Origin: Sipunculus nudus
Taxonomy: Eukaryota > Annelida > Sipuncula > Golfingiida > Sipunculidae
Assembly (NCBI GenBank): GCA_026874595.1
Contig: CM049310.1
Span: 20,188,058 to 20,252,057 of the forward strand
Reading direction: 5' to 3'
Length of the DNA: 64,000 nucleotides
The position numbers and the translations under genes were made by a program. The notes below the pieces were generated by a model that was not told the DNA's origin, did no database searches, and saw only the letters and a list, made by a program, of their open reading frames with translations. Shown here in pieces: positions 1-9,586 of this stretch (positions are counted from its first letter, which is position 1; each line of letters opens with the position of its first letter).

Positions 1-680
1 GGGCCGCTCTATAAACAATTAGTGCATGGATGATAACTCCAGTTTGGGCAGACAGATAGTCTTTAAACTTGTTCACAGGACCCACATTTTTGTTATTTTA
101 AGCTCAAAAACATATCCTTTAGACTAATTCAGCTGAGCGTCGAGACCAATAGACCAATCACATTTATATAAAAAGAACAGGATGGCCAAACATTGCTCTA
201 ACCAGGTAGGGTCCATAGGTGATTTTTCAGACACCTTGCGATTTCTACATTTAAGCCTAACGCTGCAGAAGAAAGAAAAATACAGGATGTGAGCAGTTGC
301 TGATTTCTGCTGGTGGGCAGAGTTCGGTTACGAGCACTCTAGCCACCTATTTAATCTTGATCTTGCCCACAATTACATATTTTCCAAGTAATAACAATCT
401 TTAATGTTTTCTAATTGTACATATGATTTTAAAGATATTTCATCACTCAGAACTGACAGGGTTTCAAGTAACTCTGGAGATATACATAATAAATTCGGTT
501 TACTTAAGTCAGTTTTTGGTATGCATACACACCTGAATGATGAATCACCACAGGCATTGTTCCAATTAACACTGATTCATGTAAAGCAGGGGTGAGCGAA
601 CTACATACGTCCAACAAAAAGCAAACTTTTGTTTCATGGCGATGACAATTTTTTGCGGGATACAGCAACAGTTAAAAAAA
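1..680. other. Left-edge non-coding stretch
   Basis: No gene, repeat array or conserved domain could be recognised here. The longest open frame (404-595) has no recognisable motif. The DIRS-like element to the right begins somewhere near 700, but its exact left edge could not be fixed. Confidence 0.4.
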
Positions 681-750
681 TAATTGGATCAACAGCATTC
701 TCGACATTTGCCATCGTTTAAAATTGTTCACACTTTAAACAATATTCACA

Positions 751-815
751 AATTCCATCCACTCATTCAACATTATCAATCAACCGAGAAGCGCATGCGC
801 ACTGGAAGCGTCATT
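751..815 (+). repeat. Left inverted-repeat end of the DIRS-like element
   Basis: The core 785-815 matches the reverse complement of 7506-7536 at 29 of 31 positions. Weaker similarity extends leftward through a shared CCACTCAT at about 768. Inverted terminal repeats are expected of DIRS elements; that this is the true left terminus is inferred. Confidence 0.55.
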
Positions 816-989
816 GCGTGGTCCTCTTCAGAAGCGATCACACGTACGAAAGTTTTTACAGGAATAATCAGAATCAATCAATTTTTTGTGACTGTCGATC
901 ACCAGACAGATAGACTAGCTTTTTACGTTGAGACCTACATTACAGGTCGAGAAGAGAGCTTCAGGAAGGGGGATTTGTTTCCGGTTCGC

Positions 990-1430
990 AATGGCTGACT
1001 CAGCCGAAATGGCCACCTTAGCTTCAAACAGCACAGTGAAGCTCATACCACCTGTTTTTGATGGGAGCAATTCTACCTGAGTCATCAACCATGAACGAAA
1101 GTTCTTTGACTCAAGGGAGGAATCACAAGAAAGCAAGAAATAACGCTCCGCCGCGCGCAGCTCCAGCAGTAAGAAAGCCGGTGCTGACCGGGCTGAAAGC
1201 ATTGACCACAAAAGCACAGCATAGAGCTCAAGCTCTAATTCAAAATCCAAGCAGCGATACACGTAGCTCGACCAAGAAACCAAAGTGCTTCTTAAGCAGC
1301 TCAGGGAGAAAGCATTCATATTCGAGGAAATGTTTATGTACCGAACTTGCAGAAATCAAAGATCAGCTTAAAACCCTGACTTCAACTATGACAATTTTGA
1401 CGCCAGTTGTGTCCTTCTCAATTTAAAAAC
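990..1430 (+). pseudogene. DIRS Gag-like ORF remnant
   Basis: A reading frame opens with ATG at 990 and is soon broken by in-frame stops, with the reading continuing in neighbouring frames to about 1426. The translation has a run of Ser and Lys residues, as is common in the first ORF of DIRS elements, and a short charged segment near its end. No zinc knuckle is visible. The assignment rests mainly on position, directly ahead of a DIRS-type reverse transcriptase. Confidence 0.4.
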
Positions 1431-1464
1431 ACTGAACCTTTATGTCAAATATAGACACTGAGAA

Positions 1465-1719
1465 ATGGATAGTATTTACACCTGTACTCAGTTGATGACA
1501 CCAAACTGTTATATGGCCTCTATAGATCTTTCAGATGCGTATTATACAGTACCTGTGAGTGAACAATTTCCAGAGTACATGAAATTTAAATTTGATGGAA
1601 CCCTTTACAAATGCACGTGTCTTGCAAATGGACTGTCACCTGCACCATTTCTCTTTTCAAAGCTACTAAAACCAGTGCTTGCTTATCTGAGGTCTAGGGG
1701 TTTTGCATCCCCAGTCTAG
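1465..1719 (+). pseudogene. DIRS-type reverse transcriptase fragment
   Basis: This 84-codon piece carries the RT segment containing the first catalytic Asp (A-S-I-D-L-S-D-A-Y-Y), followed by the N-G-L-S-P-A-P segment and L-L-K-P-V, which are characteristic of DIRS-group RT rather than gypsy RT. The frame stops at 1717. The expected Y-x-D-D catalytic motif and the RNase H domain are absent, so most of the polymerase has been deleted. Confidence 0.7.
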
Positions 1720-2003
1720 ACTACTCGACCATGGTGGCCTCATCTAAGCAGAAAGTTAACACAACAACCAGTTCCCCTCCCCAAGAGGGTTGCTGAAACT
1801 TCCTTTGGACCCAAACAAGGTGAATCCTCTGCTGCCCAAACTCCAAATGTTGGCTTGTAGCTTGTCAGGAAAAGACTTCAACAACAAGGAATATCACTTT
1901 GAGCCCAGGAAATTATATTAAATGCTTGGTGATCAGGCTCCAAAGTACGATATAAAGTTTACCTCATGAAGAGGGATTTTTTTTGCAAAAAAAACCGCGG
2001 AAG

Positions 2004-2218
2004 ACACACTTGATCCATTGGTCAAAGATGTCACGGAATTTCAAACATTATTATATGACTATGGCATAAGTTACCCAGCCTTAAATCCGGCACAGTCAGC
2101 TGTGTCCGTTGTTTAAAAATTCAGCATTAGACGCATTCACTTGGTACACATCCACTCATTAAGATATTCTTAAAGTCCGATTTCCAGTCTAAGCAAATTT
2201 TATTAAGGTATACACAGG
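2004..2218 (+). pseudogene. DIRS tyrosine recombinase, left part
   Basis: The translation resembles the N-terminal core-binding region of DIRS tyrosine recombinases: a helix with Y-G-I-S-Y-P-A-L-N-P-A-Q-S-A, then a frameshift near 2110 and a H-P-L-I-K-x-F segment ending at 2218. The gypsy element begins at 2219. The frame in use at 2218 is the one that resumes at 6690, once one copy of the 5-bp duplication is discounted. Confidence 0.62.
2214..2218. repeat. Target-site duplication ACAGG, left copy
   Basis: ACAGG immediately precedes the TG that begins the gypsy LTR and recurs at 6685-6689 after the element. Five base pairs is the usual duplication size for Ty3/gypsy integrases. The DIRS recombinase frame runs on correctly if one copy is removed, which independently supports the call. 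Confidence 0.7.
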
Positions 2219-2345
2219 TGTGGTGTATTGGACTGCCATCTGGTGTGAGTGTTGAATACTACTTTTATAATACCGTTTATGTTACCGGACGAGATTACAG
2301 GATGTGACGTAGTCTCGGTCTGGCCGCGCCATGTGTTAAGCTGTA
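2219..2345 (+). repeat. 5' LTR (shortened)
   Basis: Positions 2219-2345 match 6503-6629 at 126 of 127 positions; the one difference is A at 2299. The sequence begins with TG and contains TATAA at 2266-2270, a plausible core promoter. It lacks the last 55 bp of the 3' LTR, and the Gag start follows only 5 bp later, implying loss of the LTR end, primer-binding site and leader. Confidence 0.8.
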
Positions 2346-2350
2346 GATGA

Positions 2351-3589
2351 GTGAATATAAGCGTGCAACCGCCGCCTGCATATCTTTCTCTCCCCGGAGA
2401 ACCTACTTACCCATGGACTACGTGGCGGAAACTGTTTGAAAATTACCTGATTGCATCTGGCGCAAGTGAATACACGGACGCACGCAAAAAAGCGGTACTG
2501 TTGCATTGCCTGGGCGCCGAAGGACAAATTATCTTTTATTCTTTGTCTCCTGTCGATGACACTTACAATTCTGCTATAACTTCGTTAGATCAACATTTCT
2601 GTCCAGCTATCAACGTCAGCGCAGAATGTTACCGCTTCCGTTCACGAGGTCAGCTCCCAGGTGAGTCGTTGGATCAATTTATCAATGCCCTTAGAAACTT
2701 AATCACCAGTTGTGATTACGGCGACTCAGCAGATGAGATGATAAGGGATCAACTCATCGAAAAAACAAATGATCCTCGTATCAGAGAACGATTGTTACTT
2801 GAAACAGACTTGACCCTTTCACATGCTATTTCAATAGGAAAGCAAATTGAAACTGCGCTCAGAGAATCACAGTGCTTAGCCGGTGCTGCCACCTGTGTGG
2901 GTACTACAAACACTAATTTCTCCTCCAGTTCTACGTCGGGCTCAGTCAATAAAGTGTTTCACAAACGTTTTCCTGCTACTTCTAGTTCTACTCACAGAAA
3001 GCCTCCATTCAATTCTAGGCCATCCAGACCACAGCGTCCGCCAGCAACTAACTCTTTCTGCTATCGTTGTGGTAATGCTAGTCACAGGGCTAACTACCCA
3101 CAATGCCCCGCTCGTGATAAGAGATGTCGCACTTGCAAGAAAATCGGACATTTCAGTAAAGTTTGCAAATCTGCTCCACAACAAGTGAACAGTGTTGATA
3201 ATTCCAAGACTACTGATGAAAACTCTAGTACTGCTACAAATACTGCTGGAGATTTGGTTGTGTTATCTGTTACTGATGATGTTACTTTAAACCCCTGCTC
3301 AAAGAAACCAACGTGCGAGGTAACACTGCAAGATGTTCCACTTAAGTTCCTTGTGGATACAGGTTCACCTGTGTCAATACTTAGTGCTAGTGTGTATCAT
3401 GACAAATTCCCTGAACATGTTCTGAACCATGCATCAATGACTCTGCGTACATACGATAAATCTCCAATATCGGTGGATGGAACCATTGACATTCCTGTCA
3501 TTTTCAAGAACCGCACTACTATGGGACGATTTTTTGTTGTCAATGGTGGAGATTCATTACTTGGTCTTGATTTGATTGCCGCACTTTAG
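2351..3589 (+). CDS. Gypsy Gag-protease polyprotein
   Basis: This 412-residue protein forms the capsid-nucleocapsid part of the retrotransposon particle and carries the maturation protease. The N-terminal two thirds resemble retrotransposon Gag. Two zinc knuckles follow: residues 237-252 (C-x2-C-x4-H-x6-C, a spacing common in these elements) and 259-272 (C-x2-C-x4-H-x4-C). The aspartic protease active site is D336-T337-G338, followed by the conserved L-G-L-D-L near the end. The ORF closes with TAG at 3587 in the same frame as Pol, which begins at the very next base. The stop is therefore either a programmed readthrough site or a single nonsense change in an originally fused Gag-Pol. The start may be artificial, because the leader seems to be deleted. 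Confidence 0.85.
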   Translation: MNISVQPPPAYLSLPGEPTYPWTTWRKLFENYLIASGASEYTDARKKAVLLHCLGAEGQIIFYSLSPVDDTYNSAITSLDQHFCPAINVSAECYRFRSRGQLPGESLDQFINALRNLITSCDYGDSADEMIRDQLIEKTNDPRIRERLLLETDLTLSHAISIGKQIETALRESQCLAGAATCVGTTNTNFSSSSTSGSVNKVFHKRFPATSSSTHRKPPFNSRPSRPQRPPATNSFCYRCGNASHRANYPQCPARDKRCRTCKKIGHFSKVCKSAPQQVNSVDNSKTTDENSSTATNTAGDLVVLSVTDDVTLNPCSKKPTCEVTLQDVPLKFLVDTGSPVSILSASVYHDKFPEHVLNHASMTLRTYDKSPISVDGTIDIPVIFKNRTTMGRFFVVNGGDSLLGLDLIAAL

Positions 3590-6445
3590 ATGACTATTGC
3601 TCCGGCTCCTGAATCGCTACCTAGTTCTCAACAATCTGCTACAGTCAATCGTATTTCCACGATCGAAGAACTTAAACAGGATTTTCCGTCAGTCTTCAAT
3701 GGCCTTGGCCATGCCTCCAAGTTTCAGCATCGTTCAGTCCTTCGTGAAAATGCTATTCCGGTGTCGCATAAACCTAGGCCCGTACCATTTGCATTGGAAA
3801 GTGAACTTAAAGCTGAAATCGACCAGCTCTTGAATAATGGTGTCATTGAAGCAGTGGACCATGCTGAATGGGTTAGTCCCATTACTACTACGCCACGAAA
3901 GAATGGTAAATTACGAATGTGTGTAGACTTGCGTTCAGTCAACAAAAACATTTACCCATTGAAATACCCCTTGCCAAATATTGAAACGCTTTTCGCTTCA
4001 ATCAGACCACCAGCTTTTATCACTAAATTAGACATGAACTCTGCTTACCATCAGCTCCCATTGCACCCAGACACTAAACATCTAGTGACATTTACAACTC
4101 CATTTGGGTTATACCGTTTCTGCAGAGGTGCATTTGGACTTGCAGACCTACCTGGTGGATTTCAGAAAATGATGGACATTGTACTCAGTGGCTGCTCAGG
4201 TACGTTTTGTTTTCTTGATGACATTGTAGTTATTGGTGATACAGAAGAACAGCATGATACACGGCTGTTAGAGGTAATTGAAAGACTTGATGCTAATGGA
4301 TTAACTTTGAGTCCAGAAAAATGTCTGTTTAAACAGAGTAAAGTCGAATGGCTTGGATTCAGTATTTCCAAAGATGGTATCCAAATGACGTCAGAAAACA
4401 TTGACGCAATAACTAAATTAGTACCACCATCAAATCTGAATGAGCTACAAAGTGCTTTAGGACTGTTAAGCCATTACTCGAGATTCATATTCAACTTTTC
4501 TCAACGTGCTCAGCCATTACGTAAACTTACACATCACGATGAGCCCTGGGAATGGACCCAGGAGGAGGCTTCTGCATTTGCTGATTTGAAAAACTGTCTT
4601 GTTATTGCTCCTGTACTCGCTTTTTACCATCCAGTTTTTCCAACAGTTGTCACATGTGATGCATCCAATTACGCGCTAGGCGCTGAATTGTCTCAAGTGC
4701 AAGAAAATGGTGAGATTCGTCCAGTTGCATTCGCGTCTAAGGTACTGACTGATTGCGAACGTAAATACAGTACTGGTGAAAAAGAAGCCTATTCTTGTGT
4801 TTGGTCTGTCCGGAAATGGGACCGCTACCTCAGAGGCCTTCAGTTTATTCTTCGTACAGATCATCAAGCATTAGTAGTTTTACTCCAATCCTACGATGAT
4901 AAAGGCCACAAACTTGCCAGGATCGCCAGATGGGCATCAACTCTTCTAGCTTACAACGTCACATTAGAATACAAGAAAGGATCCGCAAACATTGTCGCTG
5001 ATGCCCTTTCGCGCTTGCCCACAGAAAATAAATTGGAGAGCACCACAGTTGAAATTGATTTCCTGCAGGAGGAATCTATCCTTAGCCTGCACATCATAGG
5101 TGCCATTGCTATTTCTAAAGACGTTCTAAGTGCCGAAACTATCGCAGACCCTTTGCTCCCACTTGTACTTGAATATATCCAGCATGGTTGGCCCAGTAGA
5201 GCCAAGTGCCCAAAGGATATTGTGCCATTTTACAACATGCAAGAACACTTGTTTGTCTTTTCAGGAAACTGTATCGGACGTGAGAATAGAGCAGTAATTC
5301 CATACAGTCTCCGAGGTCATGTTATGAAACTTGCCCATGAAGGTCACGTTGGCATTGTCAAAACAAAACAAAAGCTCCGTTCTTGTGCTTATTGGCCAGG
5401 ACAAGACACTGACATTGAAACTTTTGTTCGCAATTGTGCTGCATGTGCAAACAGTGATAAGTCCGCTAAACCATCTACTGCTCCATTATCTCCACGAAAA
5501 CCACCAAACGGACCATGGTTAGACTTGTCATTGGATATTCAAGGACCTTTTGAATCTGCTCCGATAGGTATGAGATTTCTGGTTACTTTGACCGACTATT
5601 ACTCCAAATGGCCAGAATCGTGTGCTACTGATTCTATCACCACCAATGTTATTATTGACTTTCTTGTTTCTAGATTTGCTATTTGGGGCATCCCAGAATC
5701 CATCACAACTGACAATGGTGTTCAATTTACAAGCCATGCTTTTATTTCTTTTCTTGATAACAATTGTATAAAGCACATACGTACTCCTCTGTACCATCCG
5801 ATGGCTGATGGTGCTGTTGAGAGATTGAATGGAACAATTAAGAATTTGTTACAAACCAATATCAGAGATGGTAAACAGTGGTCGGATGCTTTACGTGATG
5901 TTCTGTATACTATTCGTTCCACGCCGCATGCCAGTACAAACTGCTCCCCACATTTCTTGATCACAGGGAGGGAGATGCGTACCAAGTTAACAGTGATGAC
6001 ACCTGACTCAGCGGCTCTATCAACTCCAGTATCAGGTCATATGCAACAGAAACAGGACGAAATGAAACTTCGTTATGACCAGAACAACCGTGTTAAGCCA
6101 ACAAGTTTTAGTGTAGGTGATACAGTAAGAATACATATAGGTGATATAAAACTTTGTGGTGGAAAGCTTGGATCACAATACTCAGAACCAACAGTAATTA
6201 TTGCCATAGACAAAAACATTGCTACAGTTTCAGATGGCAAACGTTGGCATGTAAACAGACTTGTGAAATACCACTGTCCTAAAGATCAGTCTTTTCAAAA
6301 CAAACTTAGTTCCAGTATTAATACTTATATTTGGACTTACAATACTGTACAAACACAACCTGTAACTGAAGAACAAGTACCAGTTGGGCGACCACAACGT
6401 GTTGTAAGACCTCCATCATACTTAAGAGACTATGTGTGTACTTAA
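3590..6445 (+). CDS. Gypsy Pol polyprotein (RT, RNase H, integrase)
   Basis: This 951-residue Pol is intact. The reverse transcriptase has the L-D-M-N segment and the catalytic F-L-D-D at residues 208-211. RNase H shows D357, E399 and D424. Integrase has an HHCC zinc-binding region ending in C-A-A-C, then a catalytic core with D649, D708 and E744; the last two are separated by 35 residues, as in retroviral-type integrases. The order RT-RNaseH-integrase identifies Ty3/gypsy rather than copia. It copies element RNA into DNA and inserts it in the genome. Translation presumably depends on passing the UAG at 3587, since independent initiation at the ATG of 3590 would be unusual for this family. 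Confidence 0.9.
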   Translation: MTIAPAPESLPSSQQSATVNRISTIEELKQDFPSVFNGLGHASKFQHRSVLRENAIPVSHKPRPVPFALESELKAEIDQLLNNGVIEAVDHAEWVSPITTTPRKNGKLRMCVDLRSVNKNIYPLKYPLPNIETLFASIRPPAFITKLDMNSAYHQLPLHPDTKHLVTFTTPFGLYRFCRGAFGLADLPGGFQKMMDIVLSGCSGTFCFLDDIVVIGDTEEQHDTRLLEVIERLDANGLTLSPEKCLFKQSKVEWLGFSISKDGIQMTSENIDAITKLVPPSNLNELQSALGLLSHYSRFIFNFSQRAQPLRKLTHHDEPWEWTQEEASAFADLKNCLVIAPVLAFYHPVFPTVVTCDASNYALGAELSQVQENGEIRPVAFASKVLTDCERKYSTGEKEAYSCVWSVRKWDRYLRGLQFILRTDHQALVVLLQSYDDKGHKLARIARWASTLLAYNVTLEYKKGSANIVADALSRLPTENKLESTTVEIDFLQEESILSLHIIGAIAISKDVLSAETIADPLLPLVLEYIQHGWPSRAKCPKDIVPFYNMQEHLFVFSGNCIGRENRAVIPYSLRGHVMKLAHEGHVGIVKTKQKLRSCAYWPGQDTDIETFVRNCAACANSDKSAKPSTAPLSPRKPPNGPWLDLSLDIQGPFESAPIGMRFLVTLTDYYSKWPESCATDSITTNVIIDFLVSRFAIWGIPESITTDNGVQFTSHAFISFLDNNCIKHIRTPLYHPMADGAVERLNGTIKNLLQTNIRDGKQWSDALRDVLYTIRSTPHASTNCSPHFLITGREMRTKLTVMTPDSAALSTPVSGHMQQKQDEMKLRYDQNNRVKPTSFSVGDTVRIHIGDIKLCGGKLGSQYSEPTVIIAIDKNIATVSDGKRWHVNRLVKYHCPKDQSFQNKLSSSINTYIWTYNTVQTQPVTEEQVPVGRPQRVVRPPSYLRDYVCT

Positions 6446-6490
6446 TGTGTTTAATCTGTTCTACACTTAAGGTTTTTACTTTAGTTCAAA

Positions 6491-6502
6491 CTGAAGGGAA
6501 TA
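6491..6502 (+). other. Polypurine tract of the gypsy element
   Basis: The purine-rich stretch CTGAAGGGAATA lies directly before the 3' LTR. In LTR elements such a tract primes plus-strand DNA synthesis. The call rests on position and composition. Confidence 0.45.
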
Positions 6503-6684
6503 TGTGGTGTATTGGACTGCCATCTGGTGTGAGTGTTGAATACTACTTTTATAATACCGTTTATGTTACCGGACGAGATTACTGGATGTGACGTAGTCTC
6601 GGTCTGGCCGCGCCATGTGTTAAGCTGTAAATTGAAGTTTATGAACTTCAGTTGGACTTTCTTGTACATTACTCATACATAATA
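6503..6684 (+). repeat. 3' LTR (full length, 182 bp)
   Basis: The first 127 bp match the 5' LTR. The extra 55 bp (6630-6684) lie between that shared part and the right copy of ACAGG, so they belong to the element. A length near 180 bp is short but known in Steamer-like and Mag-type elements. Confidence 0.65.
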
Positions 6685-6689
6685 ACAGG
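6685..6689. repeat. Target-site duplication ACAGG, right copy
   Basis: This is identical to 2214-2218. It marks the right boundary of the gypsy insertion, and the tyrosine recombinase reading frame resumes directly after it. Confidence 0.7.
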
Positions 6690-7025
6690 GTAGAACTGTG
6701 TTCAACTACCTTAAATAATTTAAAACACCATCAGAACTTTCACTTACAGAGCTTACAGAAAATCTGGCCATGCTGTATGTGTTGGGACTGATAGCAGGTG
6801 CCATTGAGAAACTAGATTCACATTATTAGTTCCACATAAGAAGTTTAGTCAAACAATCAAGACCAGGCAAACACTCAGCAGATCTGATTTTACAATATCG
6901 TGTCGATAGAGACATTTGTGGAGTTAGTTTATTAGAGGAATCAGAAACAGTAGCGAACTGTTTTCGTAAGTTATGTTAAACCTCACAAAAAATTAGCAAT
7001 TACAATTTCGGAGGTTTGTTTTGAG
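6690..7025 (+). pseudogene. DIRS tyrosine recombinase, right part
   Basis: The translation continues the recombinase interrupted at 2218: a V-F-N-Y-L-K segment, then L-T-E-x-L-A-M-L-Y, then S-L-V-K-Q-S-R-P-G-K-H, which is a strong DIRS recombinase signature. After a frameshift comes V-S-Y-V-K-P-H-K at about 6969. Stops at about 6711 and 6827 disable it. Where relatives carry a catalytic Arg in the helix after L-A-M-L, this copy does not appear to have one. Confidence 0.65.
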
Positions 7026-7377
7026 GTGTGTTTTGAGTGAAGTAGGAATAGACATCACTGTACATAAAGCACAAAGTGCACGCTCTGTGCTGCAGCCAAG
7101 TCCATGAATATACCTCTGGAACAAATAATGAAAACAGTAGGCTGGAGCAAACCATGTACTTGCAGTCGGTTTTACGATAAACCCATTCTTGCGGATTCAG
7201 AATTTGGTACGAAAGTACTTGATAAACCAAACTATATGTCTCAGTGCATCACCTTGTAGGTTTCTAAATAAATTTATTTGTATACTGTTGGTGTATTAGT
7301 TAATTTACAGTAAAACCATGTCAGCTGTGAAGGCTCGGTTGATTTATAATGCTGCATGAGAGGATAACACTTTTTAA

Positions 7378-7612
7378 TCAAACAAGACTTACCTGTAATT
7401 GAAGTTTGATTTTAATTCTATCCACTCATCAGCAGCATTGAGATCAATCACCCACCACTATCACTATCCATTCTATTTGTTCACATGGTCTTCCCTGCTT
7501 CAAATAATGACGCTTCCAGTGCGCATATGCTTCTCGAGTGACCTCAGTGCTACTGATGAGTGGATAGAAGTACAATCAAACTTCAACTTACAGGTAATTC
7601 TTGTTTAATTTA
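7378..7612. repeat. Palindromic hairpin repeat at the right end of the DIRS-like element
   Basis: The arms 7378-7450 and 7538-7612 are imperfect reverse complements of each other and could fold into a stem of about 70 bp. Both arms contain TATCCACTCATCAG or its complement. The loop holds the 31-bp core shared with the left end at 785-815. This may be the DIRS right terminus, or a separate foldback element from which the terminus derives. Confidence 0.6.
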
Positions 7613-7740
7613 AATTTTAAGACACAAGAAAGATGCCTGCGAGAAAGAAATATGTGAATATGTTGCTGAGGTGGTAGGTGTCAAATGATTTGAATGTTTT
7701 GCAGCTTGCTTGTGTCATAAAATCGTAGATTTTATTGTTT

Positions 7741-7756
7741 ACACACACACACACAC

Positions 7757-7826
<70 letters not shown>
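7741..7826. repeat. (CA)n(TA)n microsatellite
   Basis: A run of CA dinucleotides passes directly into a run of TA dinucleotides. Confidence 0.95.
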
Positions 7827-7829
<3 letters not shown>

Positions 7830-9322
7830 ATAAACCTTCAGGCATTACTTTTTAAGCCCTGACTCTTTGGCAATGCCCCCATTTGTTATTTGTCACGTGA
7901 AAAGTAGCCAATTACCAAAGCGTTATCGCATGACATACCACATGCTTGCATCCCTGTAAGTAAAATATTGTCTTAAACAGTTACTTACATATAACTTAAC
8001 ATAATTTCCAATTACAGAGTAAAATCAAGTGTGAAATATTGCTTGATTGTATTTTTGTTTACGATAAACAAGGAGACATATACCAGGCTGGAATCCATGC
8101 AGCAACACAGACCTGTACATAATTTTGTCACTTTTTTTATTGGCTTTACCCTATTTGACAAGAGAAACAAATGATTCTTTGCGGGTTTATGGTATAAGAG
8201 AATATATATTACGTTTATTTAAAATTGTGTATGCCATATTAGTCACCAGAGAACTGTGACTTAATTATTTTGTTTTATCGCACATGCTAGTAATGAGTAT
8301 AACTATATTGTTTACTATAGACTTTAAAAGGCAACGCACCTGCATACTTGTCTTTTTGAGTGTGAGTTTCAGCCGGTTTAGTTCACGGTTTAAAAGAGCC
8401 TTGAACGTCCATTTCTTTTGGGGGTGTGACAATATTGTACTCATGATGCTACCTAAACTATTGTCACCCTACCTATCTCTCCGGATAAAATATCTATATT
8501 TAATGGTATTGCCATGTTAGTTCCGGCTTTGTAATTTACGTAGCATAAGTAAGACATTTAACTGAGACCACTAGAAAACAGTAAATGCAATGTAATATAT
8601 AATGTATATGCAAGAAGCATTGGGTTACAGAGAGATAGTGGGCTATTATATAACTTCTATTTTTAGACCTTATCATGTCCTGATATACATGTAATGAATA
8701 TACTGTTATATGCATTTGTTACAATGTCTATACAGGGAACTAAACTGTAAAATAGTTTATATCTCTGTAACATGTGACGTGGAAATAAATATATCAGTTC
8801 AGGGCATATTTTCTGATCTGTCAAAATAAATTGACTCTAACTGGAGCATGTAGTATCCTTTTATCCTGAAACACTTGCATAATTTATCTACATTTCATTA
8901 ATTAAAAAATATAAGATTTTATATAGATATAAGTTATATCTCATCAAAAATTAATTGTACAGGAAATATTACCGCAGGATCAACCAAGAAAGGTTTCCAT
9001 TGAGGATTATACAATTGATCTTGGGTTACCCCTGTCTGTAATGGCTGTTTTCGAGTGTTATACAACTCTGGTTATAATATAGCCAGCATTTACAAAGATT
9101 GCGGAAGAAAAAACATGAAAACATTGAACTCAGTTACATTATGATCAAAAGTTATGAAAAAAATATGTTAGCAAAAATCTACATGGAAATTCGACAGAAT
9201 GTCGGGTTCCACCAAACAGTTCGAAGCAGCCCTGAACATTTTTGTTAACAGTTTTACTTTCTCGGTTAACTTTTTGAGCCCTATTGGACATTCTAGAGCT
9301 AACATAAAAATTAAATGAGACA
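7827..9322. other. Non-coding spacer
   Basis: No gene or known element recognised. Open frames here are short and carry no conserved motif. Confidence 0.4.
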
Positions 9323-9366
9323 TTCAAACATGTTATGGGCCTATAGGAAATTTCTGGCCGGTTCGA
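9323..9366. repeat. Direct repeat, copy 1
   Basis: This is similar to 9541-9586. Both contain CAAACATGTT, then GGGCCTATAGGAAAT or a close variant, then a CTGG-CGG-TCGAG segment. The family was not recognised. Confidence 0.55.
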
Positions 9367-9540
9367 GCCTCTTTAAGCTCTTCAGGTCACTCCCGATTAC
9401 ATACTTCAAACATACACTTCGCATATTACAAAGGAGACTTCCGTATTATCGGCCATTATCTTGGACGACCAGGGATCTCTCATGATCTCCTAACTAAAAT
9501 TAATATATCTGAAATAAAGGCTTAATGAAACTTCTATATT

Positions 9541-9586
9541 TTCAAACATGTTTTTGGGCCCTATAGGAAATTCCTGGTCGGTCCGA
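9541..9586. repeat. Direct repeat, copy 2
   Basis: Diverged copy of 9323-9366, about 218 bp downstream. The DNA between the copies and up to 10220 shows no gene. Confidence 0.55.

Larger units (their letters stand above)
2219..6684 (+). mobile_element. Ty3/gypsy LTR retrotransposon, nearly intact
   Basis: The element has short LTR sequences at both ends (2219-2345 and 6503-6684), a Gag-protease ORF and a Pol ORF in the order RT, RNase H, integrase, all without internal frameshifts. The LTR copies differ at one of 127 shared positions, so insertion looks recent. It is flanked by ACAGG on both sides. The gene order and the small LTRs fit animal Ty3/gypsy lineages such as Mag and Steamer-like elements; the exact clade is not determined. 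No envelope-like ORF is present. The 5' LTR lacks about 55 bp present in the 3' LTR, and no primer-binding site is evident before Gag, so this copy may be unable to replicate. Confidence 0.88.
700..7612 (+). mobile_element. DIRS-like retrotransposon, decayed, split by a nested gypsy element
   Basis: Three protein remnants lie in the order expected for DIRS elements: a Ser/Lys-rich Gag-like region (about 990-1430), a reverse transcriptase fragment (1465-1719) and a tyrosine recombinase, cut into a left part (about 2004-2218) and a right part (6690-7025). DIRS elements are retrotransposons that integrate with a tyrosine recombinase and end in inverted repeats. Here a 31-bp core at 785-815 recurs inverted at 7506-7536 with two mismatches. 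The recombinase is interrupted by a Ty3/gypsy element at 2219-6684. Stops, frameshifts and a large deletion between RT and recombinase show that the copy is dead. The outer limits are approximate. Confidence 0.72.

Noticed and set aside
2346-2375. tRNA primer-binding site after the 5' LTR
   Set aside because: No stretch resembling a tRNA 3' end complement beginning TGG was found between the LTR and Gag.
6446-6502. Envelope-like third ORF in the gypsy element
   Set aside because: Pol ends only 57 bp before the 3' LTR, leaving no room.
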